Under the pieces are notes generated by a model, which had not been told where the DNA came from, did not search any database, and saw only the letters and a program-made list of their open reading frames with translations. Shown in pieces: positions 58,708 to 64,000 of a stretch of DNA of 64,000 bases. Origin of the DNA: Pseudomonas farsensis (lineage in GTDB: Bacteria > Pseudomonadota > Gammaproteobacteria > Pseudomonadales > Pseudomonadaceae). The stretch's first letter is position 1. Every line of letters starts with the position of its first letter. The position numbers and the translations under genes were made by a program. The DNA is taken from positions 874,001-938,000 of the forward strand of contig NZ_JABWRF020000002.1 of assembly GCF_014268805.2 (NCBI RefSeq), in the 5' to 3' direction.

Positions 58708-59537
58708 ACGATCTGCATTTGATGCACGAAGCGGTGAAGCTTGCGCACCTGGCGGGCCAGGCGATTCTGCCGTTCTGGCGCGCCGATGTGGCGGTGACCA
58801 ACAAAGCCGATGATTCGCCGGTGACTGCTGCAGACCTTGCTGCGCATCGCGTCATCGCCGATGGCTTGCAGGCGCTGGCGCCGGATATTCCGGTGTTGTC
58901 CGAAGAAGACTGCGACATCCCCCTGGCCGAGCGCGCGCGCTGGCAGCGCTGGTGGCTGGTCGACCCACTGGATGGCACCAAGGAATTCATTGCCGGCAGC
59001 GAAGAGTTCACCGTCAACATTGCCCTGATCGAACGCGGCGAAGTGGTGTTTGGCGTGGTGGCAATGCCGACCAATGGCCGCTGCTACTTCGGTGGCCGGG
59101 CATTGGGTGCCTGGCGTGTACAAGGTGGCGAAGCTGCGCAGCCCATCAAGGTGCGCAGCGCACCGCCTGCCGGTGAGCGCTTCACCGTGGTTGCCAGCCG
59201 TCGGCATACCAGCCCGGCCCAGGAGGCGCTGTTGGCCGGCCTGGGCGACGCCGTCGGGGAATTGGAGCTGGCCAATATCGGCAGCTCGCTGAAGTTCTGC
59301 TTGCTGGCTGAGGGCAGTGCCGATTGCTATCCGCGCCTGGCGCCGACGTCGCAGTGGGACACGGCTGCGGCGCAAGGGGTGTTGGAAGGGGCTGGCGGTG
59401 AGGTGATCGGGCTGGACGGGCAAGCGTTTCGGTATCCGGCCCGGGAGTCATTGCTTAATGAGTTTTTCCTGGCGTTGCCGAAGGCGGCTGGCTGGCGGCA
59501 GGGCTTGGTTGAGCTGGCTGGGGCGATCAAGGGCTGA
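58704..59537 (+). CDS. cysQ: 3'(2'),5'-bisphosphate nucleotidase CysQ
   Basis: A 277-residue Mg-dependent, lithium-sensitive phosphatase that converts PAP (3'-phosphoadenosine 5'-phosphate) to AMP, keeping sulfate assimilation running. Metal motifs of the inositol monophosphatase fold are VLSEEDCDIPLAER, WWLVDPLDGTKEFIAG, and the late site LAPTSQWDTAAAQGVLEGAG. The length is a little above E. coli CysQ (246). Translation is probably coupled to nudE through the ATGA overlap. Confidence 0.95.
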   Translation: MNDLHLMHEAVKLAHLAGQAILPFWRADVAVTNKADDSPVTAADLAAHRVIADGLQALAPDIPVLSEEDCDIPLAERARWQRWWLVDPLDGTKEFIAGSEEFTVNIALIERGEVVFGVVAMPTNGRCYFGGRALGAWRVQGGEAAQPIKVRSAPPAGERFTVVASRRHTSPAQEALLAGLGDAVGELELANIGSSLKFCLLAEGSADCYPRLAPTSQWDTAAAQGVLEGAGGEVIGLDGQAFRYPARESLLNEFFLALPKAAGWRQGLVELAGAIKG

Positions 59538-59544
59538 GAAATTG

Positions 59545-59636
59545 GGGCCGCTTTGCGGCCCTTCGCGACACAAGGCCGCTCCTACACAGGGAGTGAGTAT
59601 GGCCTCAGTGGGAGCGGGCTTGCCCCGCGATACCGG
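59545..59636. repeat. Mixed REP site: family A half next to family B half
   Basis: GGCCGCTTTGCGGCCCTTCG with the family A right arm (ending CCTACA at 59586) is followed by a family B arm (GTGGGAGCGGGCTTGCCCCG, 59608-59627) and a short GCCGG/CCGGC-type hairpin. These are two unpaired halves of different families between convergent genes. Confidence 0.85.
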
Positions 59637-59667
59637 CGTAGCCGGTGCCATCCACACAAGCGCAGTC

Positions 59668-60123
59668 TCACCGGTGCAACACATACTGCCCGCTGAAGCG
59701 CACCGCCGGCTCATCGCTGCCGGCATTGCTCACCACTGTCTCAAGCGTCAACCGCGCCCGCCCGCGGCGCTGGTACATCGCCAGAAACCGCTCCCAGGCT
59801 TTTTCGTCCGGCGCCGGGCAACTGGCCACCGCCGCGCCAGTCACCGGTAGCGGGTAACTGATCTGCCCTTCCTGAATGACGATGTGCCCATCATCAATGC
59901 CCAGCTCGCGCAAACGCAGGTGCAGCCAGCCCCAACCCGCCAGCACCGCCGCGCAATACAGGCTGCCGCCGAACATGGTGCTCTTGTGGTTGACGTTGGG
60001 CGCCAACGGCAATTGCAGGCGCAGGCACTGCGCCTGCCAGTCGAGCACCTGCATGCCCATTTCTGCGGTCAGCGGGATATCGCTGTGCAATACGCTCTGC
60101 AGGTAGTGGCTGTCGCTGCTCAT
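59668..60123 (-). CDS. YiiD C-terminal-type thioesterase domain protein
   Basis: A 151-residue hotdog-fold protein. NHKSTMFGGSLYCAAVLAGW is the central hotdog helix found in the YiiD_C family of putative thioesterases. The C-terminus (ARLTLETVVSNAGSDEPAVR) completes the beta-sheet. Substrate is unknown. ATG 60123 overlaps the stop of dctD by one base (TGATG), so the gene is translated as the third member of the dctB-dctD operon, although a link to dicarboxylate use is not obvious. Confidence 0.85.
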   Translation of the reverse strand: MSSDSHYLQSVLHSDIPLTAEMGMQVLDWQAQCLRLQLPLAPNVNHKSTMFGGSLYCAAVLAGWGWLHLRLRELGIDDGHIVIQEGQISYPLPVTGAAVASCPAPDEKAWERFLAMYQRRGRARLTLETVVSNAGSDEPAVRFSGQYVLHR

Positions 60124-61532
60124 CAACGGTGCTCCTCGTGTTCGTCATGCCCGCCGCTGCCGCCCTCGAAACTCAGGCCGTGCTTGCGCAGTTTGTCGTG
60201 CAGGGTTTTGCGCGGCACCCCCAGCGCCTCGGCGAGGCTGCGCATCGAGCTGTGCGGCTGGGCCAGTTCGGCGGCAATCAGCGAGCGCTCGAACTGCTCG
60301 ACCTGCTCGCTCAAATTGCCACTGGCCACGCTCACTGGCAGCTCGCGGCTGGCGGCCGGCAACTGGCCGTCCAGCGCCAGCTCAAGGCCCAGGGCGAACC
60401 GCTCGGCGGCGTTCTGCAACTCGCGCACGTTGCCTGGCCAGTCGTGGCGCAGCAGCAGTGCCCGCTGCGCCGGTTGCAGGCTGTGCGGGGGCAGGCCGTG
60501 GCGCTGGCTGGCGGCATCGGCAAAGTGCTGGAACAGCAGCAGGATGTCATCGCCGCGCTCGCGCAGCGCCGGAATGCGCAGCGAGGCGACGTTCAGCCGG
60601 TAGTACAAGTCGGCGCGAAAACGGCCCTGATCGGCGCTGTGGCGCAGGTCTTCCTTGGTGGCGGCGACGATGCGGATGTCCAGCGGGATCAGCTGGTTGC
60701 CGCCCAGGCGCTCGACGACTCGCTCCTGCAACAGGCGCAGCAGCTTGACCTGCACATCCAGGCTCATGCTTTCGATTTCATCGAGGAACAGCGTACCGCC
60801 GTTGGCGAATTCGAACTTGCCGATACGGCGCTTTTGCGCGCCGGTAAAGGCGCCCGGCTCGTGGCCGAACAGCTCGCTCTCCACCACTGATTCGGCCAGC
60901 GCGCCGGCGTTGATTGCCACGAACGGCCCATCGCGCCGGCTGGACAGGTCGTGCAGCGCACGCGCCACCACCTCCTTGCCTGCGCCGGTCTCGCCCAGAA
61001 TCAGCACATCGGCGCGGGTGCCGGCCAGGGCGCCGATCTGCTCGCGCAGGCGCTGCATCGATGCCGACTGGCCCACCAGCCGCGTGGCCAGTTGCTGGCG
61101 GTCGCTCAGCGCCAGGCGCAGGCTGCGGTTGTCCAGCACCAGCCGGCGCAAGGCCAGGGCGCGGCGCACGCTGTCCAGCAGGGCGTCGCTGGCGAAGGGT
61201 TTTTCCAGAAAGTCATAGGCGCCTGCGCGCATGGCCTGCACCGCCAGCGGCACATCGCCGTGGCCGGTGATCAGCAGCACCGGCAGCTCGCTGTCGCGGG
61301 CGTGCAGTTGCTCGAGCAGCTGCAGGCCGTCGATGCCTGGCATGCGGATATCGCTGACTACCACACCCGGCCAGTCGGCCTCGATGCGCTCGGCCAGCCC
61401 TTGCGCGTCGGCCAAGGCCTCGACCCGCAGGCCGGCGAGGTCCAAGGTCTGGCTGAGGGCTTGGCGCAGGTGCGGGTCGTCATCGACCAGGATCACCTGG
61501 GCGCGGCTGTCGATCAGTGTCTCGGTGCTCAT
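60123..61532 (-). CDS. dctD: C4-dicarboxylate sigma-54 response regulator DctD
   Basis: A 469-residue transcription activator. The receiver (residues about 12-125) has its phospho-Asp in VVVSDIRMPGIDG. The AAA+ domain has Walker A GETGAGKEVVA, the sigma-54 contact loop GAFTGA, and Walker B GTLFLDEIESM. A Fis-type helix-turn-helix ends it (SLAEALGVPRKTLHDKLRK). It should activate sigma-54 promoters such as that of the dicarboxylate carrier DctA, which is not in this window. It overlaps dctB by four bases. Confidence 0.94.
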   Translation of the reverse strand: MSTETLIDSRAQVILVDDDPHLRQALSQTLDLAGLRVEALADAQGLAERIEADWPGVVVSDIRMPGIDGLQLLEQLHARDSELPVLLITGHGDVPLAVQAMRAGAYDFLEKPFASDALLDSVRRALALRRLVLDNRSLRLALSDRQQLATRLVGQSASMQRLREQIGALAGTRADVLILGETGAGKEVVARALHDLSSRRDGPFVAINAGALAESVVESELFGHEPGAFTGAQKRRIGKFEFANGGTLFLDEIESMSLDVQVKLLRLLQERVVERLGGNQLIPLDIRIVAATKEDLRHSADQGRFRADLYYRLNVASLRIPALRERGDDILLLFQHFADAASQRHGLPPHSLQPAQRALLLRHDWPGNVRELQNAAERFALGLELALDGQLPAASRELPVSVASGNLSEQVEQFERSLIAAELAQPHSSMRSLAEALGVPRKTLHDKLRKHGLSFEGGSGGHDEHEEHR

Positions 61533-63343
61533 GCCGAGGAATCCTCCGAAGATTGCAGGTTGGCGCCGGGCTTGGCCACGCGCAGTTTCAGGGTCAGCAG
61601 GGCGCCGCCTTCCGGGTGGTTGGCCAGCAGCAGCTCACCGCCCAAGGCCAGCATCAGGCTTTCGCAGATGGCCAGGCCCAGGCCCAGGCCCTGGGTGCGG
61701 GTCTTGGTGGTGAAGAACGGCTCCTTGGCCTGCTCCAGTGCCTGGCGGCTAAAGCCTGGGCCGTTGTCGCGGATGTACAGGTAGACGCAGTCATCGTGGC
61801 GTTCGGCACTGAGCATGAGCCTGCGCGGGTTGGCTTTTTCGGTGAGCGCATCGAGGGCGTTGGCCAGCAGGTTGCCGAGCACCTGGCGCAGGCGGGTTTC
61901 GCCGGCCTGCACCCACAAGGTGGCCTCGGGCAGGTCGCGCACCAGCTCCACGGCCATCGCCCGGCGGCGCTTGGCCAGCAGCGCCAGGGCATCGTCCAGC
62001 GCCGGTTGCAGCGCCACGCTTTCCGGGGCGTGGCGGTCGCGGCGGGCGAAGGCGCGCAGGTGGGCAATGATCGAGGCCATGCGGCCGGTCAGCTCGCCAA
62101 TCAGCTTGAGGTTGCCGCGTACGTCTTCGGTGCGTTGATGGTCGAGCAGAATCTCGGCGTTTTCGGCATAGCTGCGGATCGCCGCCAGCGGCTGGTTGAG
62201 TTCGTGGCTGATGCTCGCCGACATGGTGCCGAGCACCGACAGCTTGCCGGCCTGCACCAGCTCATCCTGGGCGCGCACCAGCTCTTGCTGGGCGTTTTCG
62301 CGTTCAAGCACGGCGCTCTTGAGCCGCGTGTTGAGGCCTTCAAGGTCGGAGGTACGCTCCATCACGCGCTTTTCGAGCTCTTGGCGGGCGCGCGCCTCGA
62401 AGTCGATGCGGTCGATATAGTGGCGCCGCCGCTGCATCACCAGCCCGGCCAGCAACATGCACACCAGCAACGCGCCGGCGCCAATCGCCATGACGGTCTG
62501 CACCGAGCGGTCGACCAGGATGCGCGGCGCCAGAATGCTCACCTGCCAGCCGGTTTCCTTGATGTCGCGGCTTTGCGTCAGCCAGGCGTCGGCGCTCAGG
62601 CTCAGCGGTTGCGGCGCCTGGGTGGGGTAGGGCTGGATGGCGATGATCGCCTGGCGCTCGGCCTCGGTCAGGGTGCGGGTGGCGCGGAACCGCCAGTCCG
62701 GGCGCGAGGTGAGCACCACCACGCCGAACTGGTCGGTCAGCAGCAGTTGCTCGGGCGTGCGGCCCCAGAGGGTTTCGGTGTGGTCGAGGTCGACCTTCAC
62801 CACCAGCACGCCGATCACGCGCTCGCGGTCGCGCACGGCGGCGGCAAAGAAGTAGCCGCGCTTGGCCGAGGTGGTGCCCTGGCCGAAGAAGCGCCCCAGG
62901 CGTCCGTCCATGGCTTCGTTGAAGTACGGGCGGAAGGCGAAGTTGCGGCCGACGAAGCTGTCCTGCTTGTCCCAGTTGGAGGCGGCCAAGGTATTGCCGC
63001 GCACATCCATCAGGTACATCACTTCGGCGCCGCTCTGCTGGGTGATGTCCTTGAGCAGGCGGTTGGCGTTGGTGACCGCCTCCAGCTTGAACGGGTCGGC
63101 CAGCGCGCCGCGCAGTGCCGGCAGGTCGCCGAGGATCTGTGGCAACACTTCGTAACGGTGCAGGGTGCCGAGCAGGTTGGCCACATACAGGTCGAGGGTC
63201 TGGCGGTTCTGCGAGGCCAGCTCCTCCTGGTAATAGCGCTCGGCCAAATGGTGCAGCGGCCACAGCAACGGGGCCAGGCACAGGGCCAGCAGGGCGAGGC
63301 TGCGCCAGCGAGGGCGGCGGGGAGGCGTGGGTTTCGGAATCAT
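61529..63343 (-). CDS. dctB: C4-dicarboxylate sensor histidine kinase DctB
   Basis: A 604-residue membrane sensor kinase. Membrane helices are at about residues 13-33 (LALLALCLAPLLWPLHHLA) and 280-302. Between them lies a periplasmic double-Cache sensor domain, including FVGRNFAFRPYFNEAM and GVLVVKVDLD. A coiled coil leads to the H box SISHELNQPLAAIRSYAENA, the N box LGNLLANALDAL, and the G boxes (RDNGPGFSR, GLGLGLAICESL). It phosphorylates DctD in response to succinate, malate or fumarate. First gene of the dctB-dctD-thioesterase operon. Confidence 0.94.
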   Translation of the reverse strand: MIPKPTPPRRPRWRSLALLALCLAPLLWPLHHLAERYYQEELASQNRQTLDLYVANLLGTLHRYEVLPQILGDLPALRGALADPFKLEAVTNANRLLKDITQQSGAEVMYLMDVRGNTLAASNWDKQDSFVGRNFAFRPYFNEAMDGRLGRFFGQGTTSAKRGYFFAAAVRDRERVIGVLVVKVDLDHTETLWGRTPEQLLLTDQFGVVVLTSRPDWRFRATRTLTEAERQAIIAIQPYPTQAPQPLSLSADAWLTQSRDIKETGWQVSILAPRILVDRSVQTVMAIGAGALLVCMLLAGLVMQRRRHYIDRIDFEARARQELEKRVMERTSDLEGLNTRLKSAVLERENAQQELVRAQDELVQAGKLSVLGTMSASISHELNQPLAAIRSYAENAEILLDHQRTEDVRGNLKLIGELTGRMASIIAHLRAFARRDRHAPESVALQPALDDALALLAKRRRAMAVELVRDLPEATLWVQAGETRLRQVLGNLLANALDALTEKANPRRLMLSAERHDDCVYLYIRDNGPGFSRQALEQAKEPFFTTKTRTQGLGLGLAICESLMLALGGELLLANHPEGGALLTLKLRVAKPGANLQSSEDSSA

Positions 63344-63352
63344 CGCTTAAGT

Positions 63353-63372
63353 GCGCCAGAAAAGTCTGGCGC
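63353..63372 (-). terminator. Hairpin between rmlD and dctB
   Basis: Perfect 8-bp stem GCGCCAGA / TCTGGCGC with an AAAG loop in the 38-bp gap after the minus-strand rmlD-like gene. The T-run is weak (ACTTAAG), so termination may be partial. Confidence 0.5.
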
Positions 63373-63381
63373 AATTATGCG

Positions 63382-64000
63382 CTACTTGAGGCAGTCGATC
63401 AGCGCCTGTTGCCAGTGCGGCTGGCTGACCTGCCAGTTGCGCGCAAGCCGTGTGCAGTCCAGGCGCGAATTCAGCGGCCGCTGTGCAGGGGTCGGGTATT
63501 CGCTGGAAGGAATGGGCAGCAGCTCGGCGCAGGGCAGGCCACGGGCCTTGAGTTGCTCGCCGATGGCCTGGGCAAACCCGTACCAGGAGGTCTCGCCCTG
63601 GGCCGTCAGGTGGTAGGTGCCCCATTGCCCGGCTTGCCCGCCCTGCCAACGCTGGACCAGCGCAGCGGTGCTGGCAGCGATGGTGCCGGCCCAGGTGGGC
63701 GCGCCAATCTGGTCGCTGACCACCTTGAGCTGTGGCCGCTCTTGCAGCAGGCGCCACATGGTCAGCAGGAAATTGCGCCCAGACTGTGAGTACACCCAGC
63801 TGGTGCGCAGTATCAGGTGCTGGCCGCCAACCTCGGTGATGGCCAGCTCGCCGGCCAGCTTGCTGTTGCCGTACACGCCCAGTGGGTTCGGCGCATCGTC
63901 TTCGCTGTAAGGCGCGGCTTTGCGGCCATCGAACACGTAGTCGGTGGAGTAGTGGATCAGCGGTACGCCCAGGCGCTCGGCTTCTTCGGCCAGCACCCGA
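63382..64000 (-). CDS. rmlD: dTDP-4-dehydrorhamnose reductase (5' truncated)
   Basis: The last 206 or so residues of a reductase making dTDP-L-rhamnose for lipopolysaccharide or exopolysaccharide. The SDR catalytic region is present: IHYSTDYVFDGRKAAPYSED, then the active-site Tyr/Lys in PLGVYGNSKLAGELAI. Substrate-side segments are RTSWVYSQSGRNFLLTMWRL and QIGAPTWAGTIA. The N-terminal NAD-binding part lies beyond the window. Full length is near 300. Other rml genes are not seen, but could lie outside. Confidence 0.92.
   Translation of the reverse strand, partial: RVLAEEAERLGVPLIHYSTDYVFDGRKAAPYSEDDAPNPLGVYGNSKLAGELAITEVGGQHLILRTSWVYSQSGRNFLLTMWRLLQERPQLKVVSDQIGAPTWAGTIAASTAALVQRWQGGQAGQWGTYHLTAQGETSWYGFAQAIGEQLKARGLPCAELLPIPSSEYPTPAQRPLNSRLDCTRLARNWQVSQPHWQQALIDCLK

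Overview
The window is a gene-dense, GC-rich chromosomal segment of a Pseudomonas, most likely of the P. putida group. Support comes from the protein sequences (CadR/CadA, SerA, PckA, DctB/DctD, ATP-type PEP carboxykinase), from the gene neighbourhoods (serA beside a D-2-hydroxyglutarate dehydrogenase, rppH-ptsP, lgt-thyA, nudE-cysQ, dctB-dctD-thioesterase) and from many copies of the roughly 35-bp REP sequences typical of this group. No rRNA, tRNA, CRISPR array, prophage or transposase was found. The first gene (ABC-F ATPase) and the last gene (dTDP-4-dehydrorhamnose reductase) are cut by the window edges. All positions, repeats and starts were read by eye; no search was run.

Layout. 1-5.1 kb: 3' end of an ABC-F gene, a small MscS-type channel, an unannotated 30-codon ORF, then a four-gene polar amino acid ABC importer. 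5.3-13 kb: a penicillin acylase/hydrolase pair, a sugar O-acetyltransferase, two thioredoxin-like or DUF proteins, a second hydrolase, a 2OG-Fe oxygenase and a DUF523 protein. 13-20 kb: a one-lobed solute-binding protein, a DUF4399 protein, serA divergent from D-2-hydroxyglutarate dehydrogenase plus an FAH-family enzyme, and two tandem SdiA-regulated-domain proteins. 20-30 kb: housekeeping genes (rpiA, ilvA, rppH, ptsP, lgt, thyA and others). 30-40 kb: the divergent cadR/cadA metal-resistance pair, a GTPase/DUF2868 pair, folA, a 138-bp MITE-like element, a TcyP-type cystine carrier, and HAD and PAP2 phosphatases. 40.5-43.7 kb: hslO, pckA and a thioesterase.

43.7-52.3 kb holds the most distinctive block: a single-strand nine-gene chemosensory operon. 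In transcription order it encodes a short receptor-like protein, CheY, a STAS protein, CheA, a receptor (MCP), CheW, CheR, CheB and a LuxR-type response regulator. It has no flagellar genes and no CheD or stand-alone CheZ. The first protein carries a QDRVDQ segment and a C-terminal ELTFF tail that resemble the CheZ active site and its CheY-binding tail, so it may be a receptor-phosphatase hybrid acting on the CheY encoded next to it.

52.6-64 kb: a glycine-zipper protein, a YdeP-type molybdoenzyme with its FdhD sulfurtransferase, a BON/LysM protein, GMP/IMP nucleotidase, NudE, CysQ, a thioesterase, the C4-dicarboxylate regulators DctD and DctB, and the partial rmlD. REP elements sit mainly between convergent genes, where they may act as transcription boundaries.
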